Source: CAWJLS01 sp963843755 (lineage in GTDB: Bacteria > Acidobacteriota > Thermoanaerobaculia > Multivoradales > DATKCC01). Taken from it: DNA of 64,000 bases. Where the stretch lies: the NCBI GenBank assembly GCA_963843755.1, contig CAWJLS010000003.1, positions 232,230 through 296,229 on the forward strand, in the 5' to 3' direction. Each line of letters begins with the position of its first letter. The first letter of the stretch is position 1. Positions 52,381 through 60,822 of the stretch are shown here, piece by piece. The notes beneath the pieces were generated by a model. The model had not been told where the DNA came from and did no database searches. It worked only from the letters and a program-made list of their open reading frames with translations. Both the position numbers and the translations under genes were made by a program.

Positions 52381-52598
52381 CAGCGGAGCGAGGAGGAAGG
52401 TAGCGAGCGGATGCGACGGACGATCAAGGGATCAACGACAAGTGAGCGCATGCTCCCGAGCTTAACGCAGCTCCCGTGGGAAGAGAGTCCGCACCCGCCG
52501 CGTCGGGCGGCCACCCCGGCCCGGCCGTAGGTCCGAGCCCGTGATCTCTCCCGGCCCGCTCGGCCCGCCCGGCCCGAGATGCTGGCCGGCTGCTTCGC

Positions 52599-52787
52599 CT
52601 ACGAGTGCCTGCCCAGCAGCCGCGCACCGAGCCCGAACACCAGGCCGCTCGCCACGCCGAGCGCCAGGGCGAACAAGAGCGCGTGCTGATGATGCTCCGG
52701 CCGGACGATCAGCGGAATGACGAACCCGATGACCAGGCCGGCCAGGGCGCTCTTGAGGACTCTGCGGTGCTCAGTGGTCATCGACAT
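52599..52787 (-). CDS. Small two-helix membrane protein (62 aa)
   Basis: After a basic head (MSMTTEHRRVLK) there are two hydrophobic segments (ALAGLVIGFVIPLIV and LLFALALGVASGLVFGLGARLL) separated by RPEHHQH. No family is recognised. The ATG at 52787 gives the full head; an internal ATG at residue 3 is possible. It lies between the kinase gene and NDH-2 on the same strand. Confidence 0.5.
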   Translation of the reverse strand: MSMTTEHRRVLKSALAGLVIGFVIPLIVRPEHHQHALLFALALGVASGLVFGLGARLLGRHS

Positions 52788-52806
52788 GGGATCGGCCGGT
52801 TCGGTT

Positions 52807-52830
52807 CGATGGGCTCGATGGGCTCGATGG
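52807..52830. repeat. 9-bp tandem repeat CGATGGGCT
   Basis: Two exact copies and a partial third of CGATGGGCT lie in the short gap between the kinase stop and the small membrane protein. The unit length matches the in-frame repeats in several coding regions of the window. Confidence 0.6.
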
Positions 52831-52835
52831 AAAGA

Positions 52836-54569
<1,734 letters not shown>

Positions 54570-54640
54570 GAGGGGGCTCTCGAAGATCGTCGGAATGGAC
54601 GCCTGAGCGTATCACCGCGCCCACCGAGCACCCTTTCAAG

Positions 54641-54646
54641 TATGCT
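54641..54646 (+). promoter_or_regulatory. -10 box TATGCT for the DUF2007 gene
   Basis: TATGCT lies about 43 bases before the ATG at 54689, with GGGAGAAG as ribosome binding site between them. The kinase promoter faces the other way about 30 bases away. Confidence 0.35.
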
Positions 54647-54688
54647 CGCAATAGAGCCGTACATCAGAGAGAACAGGGAGAAGCCGCG

Positions 54689-55102
54689 ATGAACGACGAG
54701 TCTCTCGACATCATGCGCTGCCCGGAGTGCGACGGCGAGTTCCGGCCGGGAATCATCGAGTGCCCAGACTGCGAGGTATTCCTCGTCCCCGCGTCGTCCC
54801 TGCTGCCCCGGCGCACGCCCCACCCCCCGGCCTACACCCTGGTCCCGGTGCTCGAGACCGGTAACCCCGCCCTGCTGGCGGTCGCCCAGTCCCTCCTGAC
54901 CGGCTCCGGGATCGACTACGAAACGGCAGGCGACGCCCTCCAGGACTTCTTCGCCATGGGCCGCCTCGGTGCTGGCTTCAACCCCGTCGTAGGCGGAGCG
55001 AAGCTCCTCGTTCGCGACCACGACGCCGAAGCCGCCCGCGAGCTCCTCTCCGAGCTAGAGGACGAACCCGACCGGGACTGGGAGTCCCTCGGAGACGACT
55101 GA
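54689..55102 (+). CDS. DUF2007-domain protein with N-terminal zinc ribbon
   Basis: The 137 residues begin with a zinc ribbon (CPECDGEFRPGIIECPDC, residues 10-27) followed by a DUF2007-like ferredoxin-type fold: YTLVPVLETGNPALLAVAQ, LLTGSGIDYETAGDAL, KLLVRDHDAEAARELLSEL. DUF2007 is called a putative signal-transducing domain, without experimentally known function as far as I know. ATG at 54689 with GGAGAAG 6 bases upstream. It is divergent from the kinase, which may hint at a linked role. Confidence 0.8.
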   Translation: MNDESLDIMRCPECDGEFRPGIIECPDCEVFLVPASSLLPRRTPHPPAYTLVPVLETGNPALLAVAQSLLTGSGIDYETAGDALQDFFAMGRLGAGFNPVVGGAKLLVRDHDAEAARELLSELEDEPDRDWESLGDD

Positions 55103-55313
55103 GCCCGGGAGCCTTCCGGCACTCAGCGTCGGCTCGACGTTCCTGTGATCCAGCAGGTCCCGGATGGGGCGCAGTCTTTGCTCAAACCGGCCGCGGTGCC
55201 AAGCGACTCGCGACCAGACGCGGCCGGTGCTGTCGCAGGCGGAGCTCCTCCATGCTGGAAGAAACCGCCCTCGACACGCAACGTGGCGAGCCTGGAATCG
55301 GACGTCGAAGCTG

Positions 55314-55517
55314 CTACTGCCTGACGAAGTACGGAATCGCCGCCAGCACGACACCGACCGCCACGAGAAGCAGAGTGCTCGAGATGAAGTACGGCACTGC
55401 CATGAGACCGAGCCCGCAGAGGAGCGGCGCAGCAGATTGCTGCTTCTTGCCGTGGACGAAAAAGCCGAGCCCGACTGCGCTGAAGACGACGCCCCAAAGA
55501 AGCTGCGAAGCGCTCAA
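55314..55517 (-). CDS. Small membrane protein (67 aa)
   Basis: TTG at 55517 reads MSASQLLWGVVFSAVGLGFF, then VHGKKQQSAAPLLCGLGLMAVPYF and a second hydrophobic segment ending VVLAAIPYFVRQ. The pattern of two or three helices around HGKKQ is a recurrent small protein family in bacteria, of unknown function. GAGG lies 8 bases before the TTG. A longer frame to 55598 is open but unlikely. Confidence 0.6.
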   Translation of the reverse strand: MSASQLLWGVVFSAVGLGFFVHGKKQQSAAPLLCGLGLMAVPYFISSTLLLVAVGVVLAAIPYFVRQ

Positions 55518-55658
55518 CGGTGCGCCTCGTCGGGCCTGGAGCCCCGCCCAACGAAGCGCGACAGAATCCGGGAAAGGTGCCGCCGGGAAAGGTGCCACCC
55601 CATTTTCAAGCTCCCATCCGCAAGACCCGGCCCGTCGTCTTACGTCCTCGTCAGTAGG

Positions 55659-56597
55659 ATGGCAAGGAAGCTACGATACGTCCCAACCGACGGGTTGGTG
55701 GAGGTCACCGCCAAGACGATCCAAGGCCGGTATCTGCTCCGGCCCGGTCCGGAAATGAACCGGCGCTTCATCGGCATCGTGGCAAAGGCGAAATCCCTCT
55801 ACGGGGTCAAGGTCCATGCCCTCTCGTGCCTGTCGAATCACTGGCACGGCCTGGTCAGCCCGGGCGATGCTCAAAGGCTCGCCCGGTTCATGAACTACGT
55901 CCAGGGAAATCTCGCCCGCGAGGCCGGCGACCTCCACAACTGGACCGGACCATTCTGGCACGACCGCTACCATTCGGTCCTGGTCAGCGAGGAACCTGAG
56001 GCGCAGCTCCGGAGGCTTGCCTACTGCCTGGCTCAGGGAACCAAGGAGGGACTGGTCGCACTGCCCGAGCTGTGGCCCGGGGTGCATTCGGTCCACGCGT
56101 TGAGGACTGGCGCGCCTCTCCATGGCGTGTGGTACGACCGCACCGCCCGTTGCCTCGCCGGGCGACGAAAGGACGATGGCGGCCGTCTCGAAGAGTTCGC
56201 CACCGAAGAGACCCTGCACTTGGATCCGCTGCCCTGCTGGGACAACCAGGGGCTCTCCGCCGACGAGAGGCAGAGCCTCGTCGCGGAGATGGTCAATTGC
56301 ATTGCCGAGGAGGCCGCAGCGCAGCACCGAGCCGAGGGAACCCGCCCCTCGAACCCCAGCGCCTTTCTTCGAGTCGATCCGCACCAGCGTCCGCGGAGGA
56401 CCAAGCGTTCACCGCGGCCCTTCGTACACGCCGCCTCCCGTGAGGTCAGGGAGCGCTTCCGAGAGGCCTATCGAGTCTTCTCGACCGCCTACAACGAAGC
56501 CGTCGAGCTCCTCCGGGCCGGAGATCGCACCGCCTCCTTCCCCGAGGGCAGCTTCCCGCCGGCAGCACCGTTCATCCCTCTCCTCGAGCCCGGATAG
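55659..56597 (+). CDS. RAYT-like (REP-associated tyrosine) transposase lacking the catalytic tyrosine
   Basis: The 312 residues have a Y1/HUH transposase core. SNHWHGLV (His61, His63) is the metal-binding HUH pair. The following segment FMNYVQGNLAREAGDLHNWTG and then PFWHDRYHSVLV aligns without gaps to the RAYT region that normally reads R-Y-x-x-Y-(I/F)-N. The first tyrosine, the nucleophile, is Leu85 here (55911-55913). The C-terminal 150 residues are longer than typical. If the nucleophile is truly missing, the protein cannot cut DNA in the usual way and may be domesticated or inactive. ATG at 55659. No flanking repeat was recognised. Confidence 0.7.
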   Translation: MARKLRYVPTDGLVEVTAKTIQGRYLLRPGPEMNRRFIGIVAKAKSLYGVKVHALSCLSNHWHGLVSPGDAQRLARFMNYVQGNLAREAGDLHNWTGPFWHDRYHSVLVSEEPEAQLRRLAYCLAQGTKEGLVALPELWPGVHSVHALRTGAPLHGVWYDRTARCLAGRRKDDGGRLEEFATEETLHLDPLPCWDNQGLSADERQSLVAEMVNCIAEEAAAQHRAEGTRPSNPSAFLRVDPHQRPRRTKRSPRPFVHAASREVRERFREAYRVFSTAYNEAVELLRAGDRTASFPEGSFPPAAPFIPLLEPG

Positions 56598-56861
56598 CGG
56601 ATCGCGCAGCCACATCCTGCCCTACCGTCCCCCATGGAGCACTCCACGCGCCACTCGTCGTCTCCGTCGCTCCGCTGACGAGGACGCCAGAAGTCCATCT
56701 GATCCATCTGCTCGCGACCGCTCGCGGCTGTTGGCAACTCCAATAGAGAGCTAACGCTCGACAGCAAGCTGACGCTCGACCAATCTCTCGGCGGGACGGC
56801 TGCGGAGTGCTCTTTCCCCCTACTCGGCCTACCCAAAGCTCTCAACCAGCTCTCAACCAGC
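56598..56861. other. Intergenic region with short direct repeats
   Basis: No gene was recognised. It contains two copies of GACGCTCGACnnn-type units (56751-56781) and an 11-bp tandem CTCTCAACCAG (about 56838-56860). These small duplications lie next to the truncated RHS fragment and resemble replication-slippage scars. Confidence 0.35.
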
Positions 56862-57488
56862 TCACTTCTGCCGACTCCAGAAGAGGTCTCCTCGAAAAGC
56901 GGGTGGCACCTTCTTCGCGTTGCACCAAGCGCCCTGTCGGTGATCCGTTGCACCAAGCGCCCTGTCGGTGATCTGCACCAAGCGCCCGGCCGGGTCGTAG
57001 GCAAACCTCATCTCGTTGCCGGTCGGCGTGGTTCCGCCGCTGCCGTCGGAGTCCCGGACGGCGTCGGCGACCGCCACCAACCGCCCGTACCGGTCGAACC
57101 GCATCTGGTCCTTGTGCGACCCGATCCACACCCACCCCGCGGCGGTCTTGGTCAGGACGACGAAGCGGCCCGCCGGGCTCGTGTAGCTCCCCTCGTCAGG
57201 GTTGTCGACCTCGAAGGTCTCCCGCCGTCCCCGCCCGTCGTAGTACTCGACGTCTCTATACGACCCGACGCAAGTCACCCGCCAGAAGAGGAGGTATCCC
57301 GTTGCGGTTTCTGGACTTGCGGCCGTTTCGCCGGACGCGTGTTCGGGGAAATTTTCCGATACCCCCCAGACGCGGTTTTTCGGATAGAGGCGGAGCGCTT
57401 CGAGCGGGGACGAGGCGGCCAGCAGGAGGCCCAGGACCGCCGCGAGAACGGCGCCGAGCCGTCCTTTCTTAGCCGCTTTCGGGGACAC
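56862..57488 (-). pseudogene. Truncated N-terminal part of an RHS/YD-repeat protein
   Basis: GTG at 57488 encodes 208 residues. A signal peptide (RLGAVLAAVLGLLLAASS) is followed by LRLYPKNRVWGVSENFPEH, then YDGRGRRETFEVDNP, MRFDRYGRLVAVADAV, and MRFAYDPAGRLVQITDR. The last parts are YD-repeat-like and mark the beginning of an RHS barrel. The frame then enters a 28-bp tandem duplication (56918-56973), and the ORF ends soon after in unrelated residues. RHS proteins normally continue for over 1000 residues, so this is a fragment. It runs in the same direction as the large RHS gene at the window end. Confidence 0.7.
56918..56987. repeat. 28-bp tandem duplication inside the RHS fragment
   Basis: The 28-bp unit starting CGTTGCACCAAGCGCCCTG is present twice without mismatch (56918-56945, 56946-56973), followed by 14 bases of a third copy. 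Since 28 is not a multiple of three, adding a unit shifts the RHS reading frame. Confidence 0.85.
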
Positions 57489-57877
57489 TGCGGCAGCGTA
57501 GCAGCTAAGGAGAAAAGGCGGCTCAGCCGAGGTAGCGGGTGGCGTCGGCGACCGTGTGCCGGGTCAGGAGGGGAGGTCCTCGCCTTCGTCTGCTCCCACA
57601 GAGCGGCCAGGTCGCGGGCGCTGTGGACCACGGTGACGATGAAGATCTCGTCGTCCTCGATCCGGTAGATGATGCGGTAGGGATCGAAGGCGAGCTCGCG
57701 CTGCCGGCCGTCGCCTTCGGGCACGACACGGCCCATCTTCGGAAAGCCAGCCAGGGGCTCGGCCGCGGCAATGAGTCTCTGGACGAAGCGGTCCGCGCGG
57801 CCGGGAGCGTCGCGGCTGATGTAGTCGTGGATCGCTTCGAGGTTGGAAATGGCGGGACGGGACCAGGTGATCCTCAT
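57275..57877 (-). CDS. RelE/ParE family toxin with abnormal C-terminal run-on
   Basis: The first 96 residues (57590-57877) are a ParE/RelE toxin: MRITWSRPAISNLEAIHDYI, FVQRLIAAAEPLAGFPKMGR, LAFDPYRIIYRIEDDEIFIV, TVVHSARDLAALW. Such toxins inhibit DNA gyrase (ParE) or cut mRNA at the ribosome (RelE). The open frame then runs on for about 100 low-complexity residues that overlap the RHS fragment in another frame, which suggests the natural stop was lost. ATG at 57877 overlaps the antitoxin stop (ATGA), as expected for a toxin-antitoxin operon. Confidence 0.8.
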   Translation of the reverse strand: MRITWSRPAISNLEAIHDYISRDAPGRADRFVQRLIAAAEPLAGFPKMGRVVPEGDGRQRELAFDPYRIIYRIEDDEIFIVTVVHSARDLAALWEQTKARTSPPDPAHGRRRHPLPRLSRLFSLAATLPQCPRKRLRKDGSAPFSRRSWASCWPPRPRSKRSASIRKTASGGYRKISPNTRPAKRPQVQKPQRDTSSSGG

Positions 57878-58053
57878 TCGCGGGGGAAGAGCTTCTTGAC
57901 CTCGTCGTGCGGCACGGTGCGGCCCTCGGAGATCGCGCGCTCCCCTTCCTCGATCTGCTCCCGGACGTGGAGCTCATAGCGCACCTGCTCCCACGTGGCG
58001 TTCTCCGGCAGCTTCTCGGCGATCTGTCGGACCTGTTCCTTGACCGTGCTCAT
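57874..58053 (-). CDS. Antitoxin of the ParE/RelE pair
   Basis: The 59 residues read MSTVKEQVRQIAEKLPENAT, then WEQVRYELHVREQIEEGERA and end GRTVPHDEVKKLFPRE. This is a small acidic helical antitoxin of the type that pairs with RelE/ParE toxins and represses its own operon. ATG at 58053 has GGAGGAG 5 bases upstream. The stop overlaps the toxin start. A second, damaged copy of the same family lies just upstream at 58095-58292. Confidence 0.8.
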   Translation of the reverse strand: MSTVKEQVRQIAEKLPENATWEQVRYELHVREQIEEGERAISEGRTVPHDEVKKLFPRE

Positions 58054-58094
58054 CGATCTCCTCCGCGACGCCTCCATTGTAGCTCGACGTAGCC

Positions 58095-58292
58095 CTACTC
58101 GTCCCACGACTCGACCTCGCGGCGCACATCCTCGTGGCTCACCGTGCGTCAATCGTCGACGTCTGCGAGGCCCCGTTCGATCACACGGGCGAAGGCCAAC
58201 TCGCGGAGGATCTCGTCGAAGGAGCTGTTCTCCGCCTGGGCTTCGACGATCTGGACCATCTGCTCCTTGACGTTGGATCGCGAGCTCGCCAT
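58095..58292 (-). pseudogene. Second antitoxin of the same family, with an in-frame TGA
   Basis: ATG at 58292 reads MASSRSNVKEQMVQIVEAQA, then SSFDEILRELAFARVIERG and stops with TGA at 58151-58149. Translation in the same frame after the stop continues RTVSHEDVRREVESWDE to a TAG at 58097-58095. The full 66-codon frame matches the intact antitoxin (VKEQ at the start, GRTVxHxxV at the end). A single base (GGA to TGA) would explain the stop. No toxin lies directly behind it apart from the intact antitoxin. Confidence 0.7.
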
Positions 58293-58391
58293 GGTCAAAT
58301 CCTCCAGTCCCTTGCGATCGTAGCGAGCCTTGCGGCCACCGTTGCGAATCGTCTGGCGCTCCGCCCGACTCCTGAGGCACCTCGTCGAATC

Positions 58392-59320
58392 ATGACCTTG
58401 CTCCTCCTCGTCTTCATCCTGCTCCTACTGAGCTTCGCTGCGCGGCTCGTCATTCCACAACGGCCCCACCGGACAAGGAAGTGTTCTCGGCCGCGTTCTG
58501 CGACCTCCGAGCCTCTTCCGGCTCCCGTCCACCGCGTCCAGCCACCGAAGCCGCCCTGGGTGCGCCACGAGGTGCTCCGGCTCAAGGCTCTGATGCCCGA
58601 GGCGGGATGCCGCCGGATCGCCCACACCTTCAACCGCCTCCACCAGCACCAGAGCCCGAGGACCATGACCGTCGGCAAGACCTTCGTGGCCGGCGTGCTC
58701 CGCAATCACGGCGAAGAGATTCTCCGCATGCGACGAGAGATCAAGCACCGGAAGCCGCGACCGCTTCGCCGCAACGTGGTCTGGGCACTCGACTGGACCT
58801 GGGTGCAAGGAGCCGGTGGAGATTCGAGACCGGTTCTTGGCGTGCTCGACCACGGCTCTCGGGCCTGTCTCGAGCTGTGTCCCGTCGAAAGCCGGAGAAC
58901 CGTCACCCTCCTCCGCCGGCTCCTCGAGCTCTTCGAGCGTTTCGGCACGCCCAAGGTGCTCCGCACCGACAACGAACCGGCCGTGCGGTCCCTGCTCTTC
59001 CGCGTCGTCCTGCGCATACTCGGCATCCGCCATCAGCGCAGCGAGCCGTTCGCACCCTGGCAGAATGGCCGCATCGAACGACTCTTCCGGACGGTCAAAG
59101 AAGTGATTCGGCAGAGAGACGCGATGACTGGGTCGGAGGCAGTCAGGACCGACGACCTTGCCCGGATCCGCACCTGGTACAACCACCTCCGTCCCCACCA
59201 ACACCTGGAGGGCGTACCCCTGCCGAAGTCTGGAGCGGCAAAGGACCCGATCGACGAAGGCCCGCTCGTTGGTTGTCCGCGTGGGGCGGGCTCCTTGCTG
59301 GCTGCTACTGGCCCGAATAG
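58392..59320 (+). pseudogene. DDE transposase (integrase core, IS3/IS481-like) with a C-terminal one-base frameshift
   Basis: ATG at 58392 begins with a hydrophobic stretch, then a helical DNA-binding part (RHEVLRLKALMPEAGCRRIAHTFN), then the integrase core with the catalytic triad: VVWALDWTWVQG (first Asp), KVLRTDNEPAVRSL (second Asp) and PWQNGRIERLFRTVKEV (Glu). It reads YNHLRPHQHLEG and loses homology, whereas the frame one base over continues GGRTPAEVWSGKGPD and ends near ...GCYWPE at 59320, the expected family end. A deletion of one G near 59207 explains this. The unshifted frame runs on to 59588. No terminal inverted repeats were identified. Confidence 0.75.
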
Positions 59321-59640
59321 AACGGCGCATCCCACCGACACAGAGACCACACCGACTGTCCGCAGGAGAGGTGCGCCGTGCCGGCGCCACTCCGCACCGG
59401 GAGGAGATCAAGCACACGAGGCGAGGCAAGAACCGAGGACGAATCGCGCGCAATTTCGCCCGTTGACGAGTAATTCGGCTCGAATTCCGCCCAGAATCGC
59501 CTCAATCCCCCTGCGGACACTGCGGACGGGACACCGGGGCGCGGCAGTCGAGATGCACCGAGGCCCGGCGACGAAGCCGGGCCTTTAGTGGGAGACGACC
59601 TGTGCGGGAAAGGAACGGTCATGACGGACGAAGGGTGCGT
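59321..59640. other. Region after the transposase without a recognisable gene
   Basis: Only the run-on frame of the transposase crosses it; its residues are low-complexity. It includes the hairpin at 59561-59587. It may be the right flank of the insertion sequence. Confidence 0.3.
59561..59587 (+). terminator. Hairpin with short T-tract
   Basis: AGGCCCGGC pairs with GCCGGGCCT around a loop of GACGAA, followed by TT. The stem is strong but the T-tract is short. Confidence 0.45.
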
Positions 59641-59644
59641 TTAA

Positions 59645-60060
59645 GCTTGTCGACGCCCTGGCGAAGCGGTATGTGCGCCTCGGTCGGATGGAGATCTGTA
59701 CCCAGAGGGATCGGGCTACATTCACGACCTGATCGAGCGCTCCGCATCGCTGGCACGCTTTGCTCGGGTCGTCAGCGAGCGGCCGGACAAGGTCGCCTTC
59801 TACCAGGCCGCTAGAGCCAGGAGCAAGCCAACGTCGACTATTTCGGCGAAACTCGTCGCGTGCTCGCTGCCTCGGAGTCTGGATGCGCTGGAGCGAGTAC
59901 ACCGACGAGGTGTTCGGTCGACTCGATACGCTGAAGCCCCGCGGATTGGCGAGGGGCCGGCACCGAGGAAGGGCGGAACGCAATCCCCGACTGCAACGAC
60001 ATTGTCCCTGCTCTTCCCGAAGCCGTGCTCGAGGCCCTCTTCCAGGTTTCAGCGAGATCC
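59645..60060 (+). pseudogene. Decayed gene of unknown family
   Basis: Protein-like pieces follow one another in different frames: LVDALAKRYVRLGR, then DLYPEGSGYIHDLIERSASL with ARFARVVSERPDKVAFYQA, then ANVDYFGETRRVLAASESG, then WSEYTDEVFGRLDTLKP. Each is far more regular than surrounding translation and they are collinear. I infer one gene with at least three frameshifts. No family is recognised. Confidence 0.35.
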
Positions 60061-60254
60061 ACGAAGCCAATGCCGGCGAAGTCCCGAGAAGGGACACGCC
60101 GAGCGCCTGCGCGAGACTTCGTCGTCGCAATCCGCTGCGGATCTAGACTGCCGAACGTTGGTTCTCATCTCACCTGCCGGTCCGGCTCTGGGTCTCGGCC
60201 GAACCTGATGAAGTCGGTCGCACCGCGCCGTCGGCCGCCGATAGTCCGTTGGCA

Positions 60255-60537
60255 AAATGCCCGGATCGAAGATCTGGCCTTCGCCTAGCTTACGAGGCCC
60301 ATCTTGATGTCGAAACGGGACCCGCCTTCAAGTAGTAGCTCTCGCTCGGGTAGGCGTGGTCACACGAGCTTCGCATTCATCCCGGCAGGGCTTCCTGTCG
60401 ATCCACGAAAGTGAAGGACCCGTCGGTGTAGAGGTCACCAAAGCGGATGTTGGGCCGGTACCCCGTCCGGACGAAGGACTTGCGACCGCCCTCAGAGGTC
60501 GGCGATAGCCTGATTCGGCGACAACGTCGAGCATCAC
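60255..60537 (-). pseudogene. Broken EF-Tu-domain-like immunity gene behind the RHS toxin
   Basis: Collinear pieces on the minus strand: IRLSPTSEGGRKSFVRTGYR, then PNIRFGDLYTDGSFTFVDRQ, then ECEARV, then HAYPSESYYLKAGSRFDIK, then GEGQIFDPGIL, joined by several frameshifts. EGGRKxxVxxGYRP and RFDIKxG are features of the small EF-Tu domain-like proteins found next to polymorphic toxins and in translation factors. Its ATG at 60537 overlaps the end of the toxin frame, as expected for a toxin-immunity pair. Confidence 0.55.
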
Positions 60538-60822
60538 GGAGGCAGTAGCGGTGAGTAGTTCAATCGACGGACCCGGGCCGCTGCATTGAATTCCTGGAGA
60601 AGAGCCGGGTCCAGTGCAACCGTGGGTTTGCCGTCCGCCGTAAAGCGGAGGAGGCGGGATGCAAGGCTCTCGGGCACCTCGACATCCAGGATCGTCAACG
60701 GCTTGTTGTCCAGTGGGTAAAGGACATTCCGCGCAAAGAAGGACGCATCCTCAGCCGACGTGGCGAAAAGCTTGGTCTCCATGGCGCCGGGCCCTGGTCG
60801 GAAACCAAACTGCGTTACGTCA
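60534..60822 (-). pseudogene. C-terminal toxin tip of the RHS protein, displaced by a one-base frameshift
   Basis: The main frame ends GTTRLYRAVSQAQPR. The adjacent frame continues LDDVTQFGFRPGPGAMETKL, FATSAEDASFFARNVLYPLD and ILDVEVPESLASRLLRF to a TGA at 60534. Removing one C in CAGCCTCGAT (near 60827) restores SQAQLDDVTQFGF. The motif LYRAVSxAxLDD and the spacing resemble known polymorphic-toxin tips of the ART-like or related group; the enzymatic class is not certain. Confidence 0.65.

Noticed and set aside
52807..52830. Tandem 9-bp repeat considered as a CRISPR-like array
   Set aside because: No spacers; the copies are directly adjacent. No CRISPR array or cas gene was seen in the window.
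59585..60130. 181-codon minus-strand open frame
   Set aside because: Its translation is low-complexity and Arg/Ser-rich, while the plus strand shows collinear protein-like pieces.
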